From contig QUFP01000032.1 in NCBI GenBank assembly GCA_003478935.1, positions 1 to 54,675 of the forward strand: a stretch of DNA of 54,675 bases, read 5' to 3'. The DNA is from Firmicutes bacterium AF25-13AC. GTDB taxonomy: Bacteria; Bacillota; Clostridia; Lachnospirales; Lachnospiraceae. Position numbers and translations under genes: made by a program. Position 1 is the stretch's first letter, and each line of letters starts with the position of its first letter. The notes below the pieces were generated by a model. The model had not been told where the DNA came from, made no database searches, and was given only the letters and a program-made list of their open reading frames with translations. Below, piece by piece: positions 28,007 through 34,476 of the stretch.

Positions 28007-28489
28007 ATGGAAGAACAACAAAAAGAATTGGATGGCAAATGGCTGCAGGAGGGTGTGCAGCGCATGATGGTTATGTTGGAGAGTGATTCGAGAAATGAAA
28101 GCTTTGCCAGAGTATGTGTGGCATCTTTTATGACACGTATGAATCCGACAGTGGCAGAGACTGATGATGTAAAGACGGCAGTATCAGAGGCGGTGACAAA
28201 TTCTATTGTGCATGGCTATCCTTATGAAAAAGGATTGATCCGGCTTGTGTGTGCAATCGAAAAAGATACGCTGACAGTTCAGATTCGTGACTGGGGGCGT
28301 GGCATTGAAAATGTCAAAAAAGCAATGGAGCCAATGTACAGTCAATCTGTACGCGGAACGGAGCGTTCTGGAATGGGTTTTTGCTTTATGGAAGCATTTA
28401 TGGATGATTTAAAGGTGTCCTCATCAGTTGGAAACGGAACGTTAGTACAGATGAAGAAAAAAATCTGCGGCGGCAAGAGAACAGAATAG
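28007..28489 (+). CDS. spoIIAB: Anti-sigma F factor / serine kinase SpoIIAB
   Basis: GHKL-type ATPase that binds and inhibits sigma F and phosphorylates SpoIIAA. The nucleotide-binding motifs are AVSEAVTNSIVHGYP (N box), DWGRGIEN (G1) and GTERSGMGFCFME (G2). The 160-residue frame begins MEEQQKELDGKWLQEG after TGGAGGAGAT, about 20 residues longer than Bacillus SpoIIAB. An internal start, MMVMLESDSRN at about 28067, follows CAGGAGGGTG, so the extension may not be translated. The gene lies 41 bases after spoIIAA and ends 2 bases before the sigF start candidate. Confidence 0.93.
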   Translation: MEEQQKELDGKWLQEGVQRMMVMLESDSRNESFARVCVASFMTRMNPTVAETDDVKTAVSEAVTNSIVHGYPYEKGLIRLVCAIEKDTLTVQIRDWGRGIENVKKAMEPMYSQSVRGTERSGMGFCFMEAFMDDLKVSSSVGNGTLVQMKKKICGGKRTE

Positions 28490-28491
28490 AG

Positions 28492-29218
28492 GTGTTTTCT
28501 CTGGAGTGTTTGTCAAAGCTGTTTGAACAGGCCCGCAATGGTAATGCACAGGCAAGAGATCAGCTAGTGCTTGATAATACAGGCTGGTATGGAGTGTGGT
28601 GAAAAAATACCGCGGCAGAGGATACGAGCAGGAGGATCTGTTTCAGATAGGCTGTATTGGTCTTATGAAGGCAATTGATCGCTTTGATCAGACATTTGGC
28701 GTTTGTTTTTCAACTTATGCAGTGCCAATGATAATTGGAGAGATCAGGCGATTTCTGCGAGATGATGGAATGATTAAGGTCAGCCGTACTGTAAAGGAGA
28801 CGGCGGTGCGTGCCAGACAGCTGCAGGCTAAATATGAGGCTGCGTATGGGATTGAACCTACTATCTGTCAGCTGGCAAGTCTTATGCAGATTGCACCAGA
28901 GGAATTGGCATCAGCGCTGTCTTCCTCACAGGAAGTAGAAAGTCTTCAAAAGACGATATATCAAAGTGATGGTAATGCAATTTTACTTGAGGATCGCCTT
29001 GAGTCAAAGGAAAATGAACAGGAAAAACTTGTGAATCGTCTGGCACTCAAAAAAGTAATGTGTGAGCTTCCAGATCAGGAGCAGAAAATTATTATCATGC
29101 GTTACTATTCAGGACAGACTCAGGTGCAGACTGCAAAGTGCTCGGAATCTCACAGGTACAGGTCAGCAGGATTGAAAAACGTGTATTAAAGAAAATGAGG
29201 GCGCTTTTGGAAATGTAG
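28492..29218 (+). pseudogene. sigF: RNA polymerase sigma-F factor, two single-base frameshifts
   Basis: Forespore-specific sigma factor that drives early forespore genes. Region 1.2/2 begins LFEQARNGNAQARDQLVLDN in one frame, then VKKYRGRGYEQEDLFQIGC and STYAVPMIIGEIRRFLRDD in a second. Region 4, VLGISQVQVSRIEKRVL, is in a third and ends at the TAG at 29216-29218. Each frame change equals one missing base: a G at about 28580-28584 and a G at about 29137-29140. With both restored the protein is about 242 residues, normal for SigF. The start is uncertain: GTG at 28492 or TTG at 28510. An intact sigF is essential for sporulation, so the shifts may be sequence errors. Confidence 0.88.
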
Positions 29219-29303
29219 TTTTAAAATTGGATGAAAAGAAACGAATGGCACATACTAAATATAGCCGCAAAATAAAAAAAGAACAAGCGGCAGGAGGCTT
29301 GTT

Positions 29304-29933
29304 TTGGCAGATACTATATATATTAAAATAGGACAGAAAATTCGAGTGACGCAGCCATCTGTAAGCATTGGTGAGCTGGGAGATTTATGGTGCGCCAATG
29401 CATCAATTCAAGCACACTGCAAGGCACTTCATTATACGACTGTTCATGGGCAGCGCGCTGTCGGAGATATCCTAAAGGTAACACAGCTGATTCAAAAGGA
29501 GTATCCGGCAGTTCAAGTTGAAAATCTTGGAGAAACTGATTTTATTATTGAGTATGTGCAGGAGCGAAAAAAAAGACCTGTGTGGGAGTATACTAAGGTA
29601 GTGCTTGTCTGTATGATGATCTTCTTTGGTTCAGCATTTTCTATTATGACATTTAATGCCGACGTCAGCGTAGATCAGGTATTTGGTGATCTGCACAAGC
29701 TGATGACAGGGCAGGAGCGAACTGCCATTACTTGGTTAGAGGGTGGATATGCAGCGGGATTGTTTCTTGGCATTTTGATTTTCTACAATCATTTTAGAAC
29801 AAAAAAACGCGTGATGGATCCGACACCTCTTGAAGTAGAGATTAGGGAGTATGAACGAACTGTCAATCAGTCAATCCTTGACCAGAATGAACGCATAAAA
29901 AGCAAACAAAAGCGCAGGGGTGAGCGCGTATGA
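29304..29933 (+). CDS. spoVAA: Stage V sporulation protein AA
   Basis: 209 residues. An N-terminal soluble domain (about 1-88) precedes a hydrophobic region with helices at about 97-117 and 150-170, then a charged C-terminal tail. The SpoVAA pattern VKVTQLIQKEYPAVQVENLGETDFIIEY-like segment is visible around residues 55-88. SpoVA proteins form the channel that moves Ca-dipicolinate into and out of the spore. The start is TTG after CAGGAGG. The stop overlaps the spoVAB start by four bases. Confidence 0.85.
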   Translation: MADTIYIKIGQKIRVTQPSVSIGELGDLWCANASIQAHCKALHYTTVHGQRAVGDILKVTQLIQKEYPAVQVENLGETDFIIEYVQERKKRPVWEYTKVVLVCMMIFFGSAFSIMTFNADVSVDQVFGDLHKLMTGQERTAITWLEGGYAAGLFLGILIFYNHFRTKKRVMDPTPLEVEIREYERTVNQSILDQNERIKSKQKRRGERV

Positions 29934-30367
29934 GTATAAAAATAAAATTGTTTGCAGCAATAAAAGCGGCAGCAGAGGTATTAGTTGGCTTATCAGCAGG
30001 TGCCGCAGCCTCTGCTGGCGTATTTGCGTTGATTACAGTAATTGGAATTTTGCCCAGGTGGGCAGGTCACACAAGGACAGCCCGCCATGTAAGCTTGTAT
30101 GAATGGAGTGTTATTTTAGGCGGAACGGCGGGGAATCTTATTTTTTTACTGCAGCCATCACTGCCTGGAAAAGAAATTCTTGAGGCAGCAGCCGGACTTT
30201 TTATGGGGATCTTTGTGGGAGGGCTTATTATGTCACTAGCAGAGGTATTAGATGTATTTCCAATTCTTCTCAGGAGAGGACGCATTCAGAGCGGTATTCC
30301 ATGGATGGTGCTTTCAATTGGCATTGGAAAAATGTTAGGTGCATATTTGTACTTCTCAAATCTTTAA
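29930..30367 (+). CDS. spoVAB: Stage V sporulation protein AB
   Basis: 145-residue membrane protein with four hydrophobic segments: AEVLVGLSAGAAASAGVFALIT, VILGGTAGNLIFLLQPS, AAGLFMGIFVGGLIMSLAEVL and WMVLSIGIGKMLGAYLYF. The motif EVLDVFPILLRR is typical of SpoVAB. The ATGA overlap with spoVAA implies translational coupling. Part of the spore dipicolinate channel operon. Confidence 0.88.
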   Translation: MSIKIKLFAAIKAAAEVLVGLSAGAAASAGVFALITVIGILPRWAGHTRTARHVSLYEWSVILGGTAGNLIFLLQPSLPGKEILEAAAGLFMGIFVGGLIMSLAEVLDVFPILLRRGRIQSGIPWMVLSIGIGKMLGAYLYFSNL

Positions 30368-30384
30368 AACAAAAAGGAGAAAAT

Positions 30385-30834
30385 ATGGTAAGTGAAGAAC
30401 AGAAAAAAGAATATCAGGATTATGTAAAGGAAATTACACCAACGCACAATACACCGAGAAATATATTTAGAGCATTCTGGACAGGCGGAACGGTCTGCGT
30501 GATAGGACAGTTCCTTAGTGTATTTTTTGAGAAAATGGGTATGGGAAAAGAGGCAGCAGGTACGTGGACCTCGATTGCTCTTGTTTTAGCTGCAATTATA
30601 TTGACAGGACTACATTTATTTGGAAAGCTGACAAAATATGCAGGAGCAGGTCTCCTTGTTCCGATAACAGGATTTGCAAATGGAGTGGCCTCACCTGCAG
30701 TGGAAGCAGCGCCAGAGGGTGAGATTTTTGGAAAAGGTGTGCAGATATTTACGATTGCAGGACCAGTAATTTTGTACGGTGTGTTTGCAAGCTGGCTATT
30801 CGGATTAATTTACTGGCTGATGCATCTTATTTAA
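30385..30834 (+). CDS. spoVAC: Stage V sporulation protein AC
   Basis: 149-residue protein with a soluble N-terminus (EYQDYVKEITPTHNTPRNIF) and several membrane helices, including VITGFANGVASPAVE-like GFANGVASPAVEAAPEGEIFG, the most conserved part of SpoVAC. In Bacillus SpoVAC acts as a mechanosensitive channel for dipicolinate release. AAAAGGAGAAAAT precedes the ATG at 30385; an upstream in-frame start inside spoVAB lacks support. It is the last spoVA gene here; spoVAD and spoVAE do not follow. Confidence 0.93.
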   Translation: MVSEEQKKEYQDYVKEITPTHNTPRNIFRAFWTGGTVCVIGQFLSVFFEKMGMGKEAAGTWTSIALVLAAIILTGLHLFGKLTKYAGAGLLVPITGFANGVASPAVEAAPEGEIFGKGVQIFTIAGPVILYGVFASWLFGLIYWLMHLI

Positions 30835-30843
30835 AGGAAAATA

Positions 30844-30890
30844 GCAGCGATTCAGGGTGTAATCTTCTTTGAAATGCTTTGAATCGTTGC
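30844..30890. repeat. Inverted repeat after spoVAC
   Basis: GCAGCGATTCA (30844-30854) pairs with TGAATCGTTGC (30880-30890) over 11 bases with one G-U. No T-run follows, so it is a weak terminator at best and may instead protect the 3' end of the mRNA. Confidence 0.5.
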
Positions 30891-30937
30891 AAATTAGACA
30901 TGCAATTAAAAAAATTGAATTTTCTTTAAAAAAAGTG

Positions 30938-30965
30938 TTGACAAATTTGCAAGATGTGTTATAAT
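30938..30965 (+). promoter_or_regulatory. Strong sigma-A promoter for the tRNA genes
   Basis: Perfect TTGACA (30938-30943) and TATAAT (30960-30965) with a 16-base spacer, about 50 bases before tRNA-Asn. Confidence 0.88.
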
Positions 30966-31016
30966 AAGGATGTTGGTTGAGAGAACACAGAGCAAACGAA
31001 ACCGACAAGCACATAA

Positions 31017-31087
31017 TCCTCGATAGCTCAATGGTAGAGCACTCGGCTGTTAACCGAGTTGTTGTAGGTTCGAGCCTACTCGGGGAG
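31017..31087 (+). tRNA. tRNA-Asn (anticodon GTT) with a six-base T-loop
   Basis: Cloverleaf: acceptor TCCTCGA/TCGGGGA with one G-U, D-arm GCTC/GAGC, anticodon arm CTCGG-CTGTTAA-CCGAG giving GTT, and T-arm GTAGG/CCTAC. The discriminator is G. The T-loop reads TTCGAG, six bases, whereas seven (TTCGAGT or similar) are expected. One base therefore seems to be missing, which fits the many single-base deletions elsewhere in this sequence. Confidence 0.9.
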
Positions 31088-31134
31088 CTGATAACTGATC
31101 TGCTACATAACACTTCAGTTATTTTTATGAAAAT

Positions 31135-31208
<74 letters not shown>

Positions 31209-31220
31209 TTAAGATGAGAG

Positions 31221-31250
31221 AGCCGCAGGCAATATGCCTGTGGCTTTTTT
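31221..31250 (+). terminator. Intrinsic terminator of the tRNA operon
   Basis: Ten-base-pair stem AGCCGCAGGC/GCCTGTGGCT with one G-U, loop AATAT, then TTTTTTCG. Confidence 0.88.
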
Positions 31251-31309
31251 CGTATTTGCAGCAAAGCCCGAAGGTGAATGGATTCGTCGACGGACCAGTT
31301 TAGTTATAG

Positions 31310-31338
31310 TTTACAAACAAAGAAAAATATGGTAAAAT
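31310..31338 (+). promoter_or_regulatory. Extended -10 promoter of the lar operon
   Basis: TTTACA (31310-31315) and TAAAAT (31333-31338) with a 17-base spacer; TG two bases before the -10 makes it an extended -10 promoter. Transcription should start near 31345, leaving a leader of about 230 bases before larE. Confidence 0.75.
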
Positions 31339-31344
31339 ACACAT

Positions 31345-31512
31345 ACTTTTGTGGCATGCATGAAGCATGTGCTGTACTCAGAAGAGTACATATATTATTT
31401 ACAATTAAAATGTTATAAATGCCTCAGTAAACTGGGGCGTGTGTTGATGCTTACAAATATACTAAGAAGGTATATGATTTCCCAGAAGGGAGACAATATG
31501 CCTTCTTTTTTT
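31345..31512 (+). promoter_or_regulatory. Structured 5' leader with attenuator before larE (candidate riboswitch)
   Basis: Three hairpins follow the promoter: GCATGC/GCATGT (31354-31370), TGTACTC/GAGTACA with loop AGAA (31373-31390) and GCCTCAG/CTGGGGC with loop TAAA (31421-31438). Then ATATAC (31458-31463) can pair with GTATAT (31470-31475), using bases of the terminator's 5' arm. The terminator and this helix are mutually exclusive. This is the arrangement of a transcription-attenuating riboswitch. I do not recognise the aptamer; it lacks the conserved GGGACAG of NiCo riboswitches. Control by nickel or by the pincer nucleotide is a guess from the downstream genes. Confidence 0.6.
31466..31512 (+). 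terminator. Intrinsic terminator inside the lar leader
   Basis: GAAGGTATAT (31466-31475) pairs with ATATGCCTTC (31496-31505) over ten pairs, and TTTCCC/GGGAGA extends the hairpin inside. It is followed by TTTTTTT. It lies 63 bases upstream of larE, so transcription must read through it to express the operon. Confidence 0.85.
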
Positions 31513-31574
31513 GTTCAATAAGACAAAATTAAAATACTAGAATGATATAAAAAGACAGAAATGGAGACGCAAAA

Positions 31575-32318
31575 ATGGATTTAAATGAATTTTTCAAAGA
31601 GCACAATAAAGTAGCATTGGCATTTTCTGGAGGAGTAGATTCTTCGTATCTGCTTTATGTAGCAATAAAGAGTGGAGCGCATGTGCGTGCCTACTATGTC
31701 AATGCTGCATTTCAGCCACAATTTGAGCTTGATGATGCGATGCGTCTTGCAAAACAGCTAAATGCTGATATGAAGGTATTAACAGCAGATGTTCTTTCAA
31801 ATGAAACAGTAGTGAAGAATCCGTCAGACCGCTGTTATCACTGCAAAAATGTTATATTCAATATGATTCTTGCAGAGGCGAAGAAGGATGGTTTTACCGT
31901 ACTGATGGATGGAACTAATGCATCTGATGCAGAGGATGACCGTCCAGGAATGCGTGCGCTTCGAGAGCTTTGTGTCTACTCACCACTTCGTATCTGTGGT
32001 CTTACAAAGACGGAAATTCGAAGACGTTCAAAAGAAGCAGGTCTTTTTACATGGGATAAGCCAGCTTATGCCTGTCTGGCAACACGTATCCCAACAAACG
32101 AGCGCATCACAGCAGAAAAGCTTGAAAAGACGGAAGAAGCAGAAAATTATCTGTTCTCTCTTGGCTTTACAGATTTTCGTGTGCGTTATTTAAATGACTC
32201 TGCAAAGATTCAGATGCCGGCAGCACAGATGACAAAGCTTTTAGAAATGCGAGAGGAAATTCTTATAGAATTGAAAAAATATTACAAAGAAGTGCTGCTT
32301 GATTTGCAGGCCAGATAA
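31575..32318 (+). CDS. larE: Nickel-pincer cofactor sulfur insertase LarE
   Basis: 247-residue ATP-PPi-loop enzyme that adenylates and thiolates the pyridinium biscarboxylate precursor of the nickel-pincer nucleotide. The PP-loop is FSGGVDSS (17-24). Cysteines sit at 87 and 90 (DRCYHCK) and 167 (YACLATRIP). The Lactobacillus plantarum enzyme, as I recall it, keeps only the equivalent of Cys167 and sacrifices its sulfur. A three-Cys set is instead expected for the Thermotoga-type enzyme with a 4Fe-4S cluster, so catalytic sulfur transfer is likely here. TGGAGACGCAAAA precedes the ATG. larB overlaps or nearly abuts its end. Confidence 0.93.
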   Translation: MDLNEFFKEHNKVALAFSGGVDSSYLLYVAIKSGAHVRAYYVNAAFQPQFELDDAMRLAKQLNADMKVLTADVLSNETVVKNPSDRCYHCKNVIFNMILAEAKKDGFTVLMDGTNASDAEDDRPGMRALRELCVYSPLRICGLTKTEIRRRSKEAGLFTWDKPAYACLATRIPTNERITAEKLEKTEEAENYLFSLGFTDFRVRYLNDSAKIQMPAAQMTKLLEMREEILIELKKYYKEVLLDLQAR

Positions 32319-32346
32319 AAATTTAATTATATGGGGAGATAAAGTT

Positions 32347-33090
32347 GTGAATAGCGAGGCAAGACAGATACTAGAAGCAGTGAAGGCAGGAAGTATGAGT
32401 ATAGATGATGCACTGCTTGAAATAAAAAAAGAGCCTTTTGAGGATATTGGATATGCAAAGGTGGATTTACACAGAAAAATCCGCCAAGGCGCAGCAGAAG
32501 TAATTTATGGTGCAGGAAAGACACCAGAGCAGATGATTGGAATTGTATCTGCTCTGTTAAAAAATGGTCAGGATCACATTTTAATTACACGTTTATCATC
32601 AGAAGCGGCAGATATGATTAGTCAGGTGCATCCATTACATTATCACAAAGATTCAAGAGTTGGCATTATCGGAGAAATGCCAAAACCGACTGGAAAGGGA
32701 AAGATTGTTGTGGCGACAGGCGGAACATCTGACATTCCAGTAGCAGAGGAAGCAGCGCTGACAGCAGAAATTCATGCAAACGAGGTTGTGCGCCTATATG
32801 ATGTTGGAGTGGCAGGACTGCATCGTTTATTAAATCATATGGATGAAATCATGAGTGCAAATGTAATCATTGCAATAGCAGGAATGGAAGGCGCACTAGC
32901 AAGTGTAATAGGCGGCTTAGCAGATTGCCCTGTCATTGCAGTTCCTACAAGCGTAGGATACGGTGCATCCTTTGGCGGTGTTTCAGCACTTTTATCAATG
33001 CTTAATTCCTGTGCAAGCGGTGTATCTGTAGTAAATATTGACAATGGCTTTGGCGCCGGTTACTTGGCAGGAATGATGAATCACATGTAA
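32347..33090 (+). CDS. larB: Nickel-pincer cofactor biosynthesis carboxylase LarB
   Basis: LarB carboxylates and hydrolyses nicotinic acid adenine dinucleotide to the biscarboxylate precursor. The protein resembles PurE in its C-terminal half: IVVATGGTSDIPVAEEAALTA, YDVGVAGLHRLL, VIIAIAGMEGALASVIGG and PVIAVPTSVGYGASFGG. The N-terminal KVDLHRKIRQGAAEVIYGAGKTPEQ is the LarB signature. I place the start at GTG 32347 behind GGGGAGATAAAG, giving 247 residues, the usual size; an in-frame ATG at 32299 inside larE has no ribosome-binding site. Second gene of the lar operon. Confidence 0.93.
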   Translation: MNSEARQILEAVKAGSMSIDDALLEIKKEPFEDIGYAKVDLHRKIRQGAAEVIYGAGKTPEQMIGIVSALLKNGQDHILITRLSSEAADMISQVHPLHYHKDSRVGIIGEMPKPTGKGKIVVATGGTSDIPVAEEAALTAEIHANEVVRLYDVGVAGLHRLLNHMDEIMSANVIIAIAGMEGALASVIGGLADCPVIAVPTSVGYGASFGGVSALLSMLNSCASGVSVVNIDNGFGAGYLAGMMNHM

Positions 33091-33124
33091 CTATTAATCA
33101 TTTGAAATAAAGGAGAAAAAACAA

Positions 33125-34432
33125 ATGAGAACATTATATTTAGATTGTGGAATGGGTGCAGCAGGTGATATGCTGACAGCAGCACTTTCAGAGCTTCTGC
33201 CTGATCAGGATGCATTTTTTGAAAAAATGAATGCACTTGGAATCCCGGGAGTTCATTTTGAGAAAGAAAAAACGCAAAAATGCGGTATTACAGGAACACA
33301 CAGTAAGGTGACAGTAAATGGTGAGGAAGAGGAAAGCCTTGATGTGCATCATCATGATCACGATCATCATCATGACCATGAAGACCATCACCATGACCAC
33401 GACCACCATCATGATCATGAAGACCATGACCACGATCATGAAGACCATCATCACGACCACGATCATGCGCATGGTGCACATCATCACCACAGCAGCCTGC
33501 ATGATATTGAGCATATCGTAAGAGATCATCTGCCGGTATCAGATCGCGTAAAGGATGATATAATGGCAGTTTATCAGCTGATCGCCCAGGCTGAAAGCGC
33601 AGCACATGGTGTACCAGTTGATCAAATTCATTTTCACGAAGTAGGAACTATGGATGCCGTTGCTGATATTACAGCAGTCTGTATGCTTATGGAGGAGCTT
33701 TCTGTTGATCAGGTGATTGTATCACCAGTTCATGTTGGAAGCGGAAAAGTACGCTGTGCACATGGTATTTTGCCAGTACCAGCACCGGCAACTGCTTATA
33801 TTTTAAAGGAAGTGCCGATTTATGGAGGAAGGATTCAGGGAGAGCTTTGTACACCGACAGGCGCAGCACTTTTAAAACATTTTGCCACAAAGTTTGGTGA
33901 TATGCCAGTTATGAAGATGAAGGCTATCGGTTATGGAATGGGTAAGAAGGATTTTGAGATGGCAAATTGTGTCCGTGCAATGTTAGGAGAGACAGCAGAT
34001 GATGTAAGCCGTGTTTCTGAGCTTTGCTGCAACATAGACGATATGACTGCAGAGGAAATTGGCTTTGCAACAGAGACGATTTTGGCAGCAGGTGCTCTGG
34101 AAGTATTTACTGTCTCCACAGGAATGAAAAAATCCAGACCAGGCATTTTACTTGAGGTGATGTGCCGTGAGGAAGACCGCGACCGCATGATTGAACTTAT
34201 ATTTTTGCATACAACTACGCTTGGTGTTAGAGAGCAGTTTTCAAGACGCTATACTATGACACGCTCTATAAAGACAATAAAGACTCCATATGGTGATGTG
34301 AGAAAGAAAGTTTCGACAGGCTATGGTACTTCACGTGAAAAGTATGAGTATGAAGATTTGGCATCAATTGCAAGAAAGCAGGGAATATCCATTCGCGAAG
34401 CAAGGCAGACTGCAAGTGACTTTGATAAATAA
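33125..34432 (+). CDS. larC: Nickel-pincer cofactor nickel insertase LarC, unsplit, with a His-rich segment
   Basis: 435-residue CTP-dependent nickel insertase, the last step of pincer nucleotide synthesis. The N-terminus MRTLYLDCGMGAAGDMLTAAL and FHEVGTMDAVADITAVC mark the LarC1 part; ELCCNIDDMTAEEIGFATE and TGMKKSRPGILLEV mark LarC2. In L. plantarum the two halves are joined by programmed frameshifting, but here they form one continuous frame. Residues about 75-122 are a His/Asp-rich run (roughly half His), a probable nickel store or loading site. AAAGGAGAAAAAACAA precedes the ATG. No larA gene is nearby, so the cofactor-using enzyme is elsewhere. Confidence 0.93.
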   Translation: MRTLYLDCGMGAAGDMLTAALSELLPDQDAFFEKMNALGIPGVHFEKEKTQKCGITGTHSKVTVNGEEEESLDVHHHDHDHHHDHEDHHHDHDHHHDHEDHDHDHEDHHHDHDHAHGAHHHHSSLHDIEHIVRDHLPVSDRVKDDIMAVYQLIAQAESAAHGVPVDQIHFHEVGTMDAVADITAVCMLMEELSVDQVIVSPVHVGSGKVRCAHGILPVPAPATAYILKEVPIYGGRIQGELCTPTGAALLKHFATKFGDMPVMKMKAIGYGMGKKDFEMANCVRAMLGETADDVSRVSELCCNIDDMTAEEIGFATETILAAGALEVFTVSTGMKKSRPGILLEVMCREEDRDRMIELIFLHTTTLGVREQFSRRYTMTRSIKTIKTPYGDVRKKVSTGYGTSREKYEYEDLASIARKQGISIREARQTASDFDK

Positions 34433-34476
34433 AAAAGCTGATTAGAATTTTTATTTATCAAAAAAAGGAGAATGAT

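Noticed and set aside
28580..29140. Programmed frameshifting in sigF
   Set aside because: There are no slippery heptamers with downstream structure at either site, and the same type of deletion occurs in unrelated genes.
31345..31512. NiCo riboswitch
   Set aside because: The leader has no conserved GGGACAG segments and only three simple hairpins instead of a four-helix junction, so I leave it unassigned.
33188..33605. Long minus-strand and alternate-frame reading frames inside larC
   Set aside because: They are shadows of the repetitive His-rich larC coding sequence.
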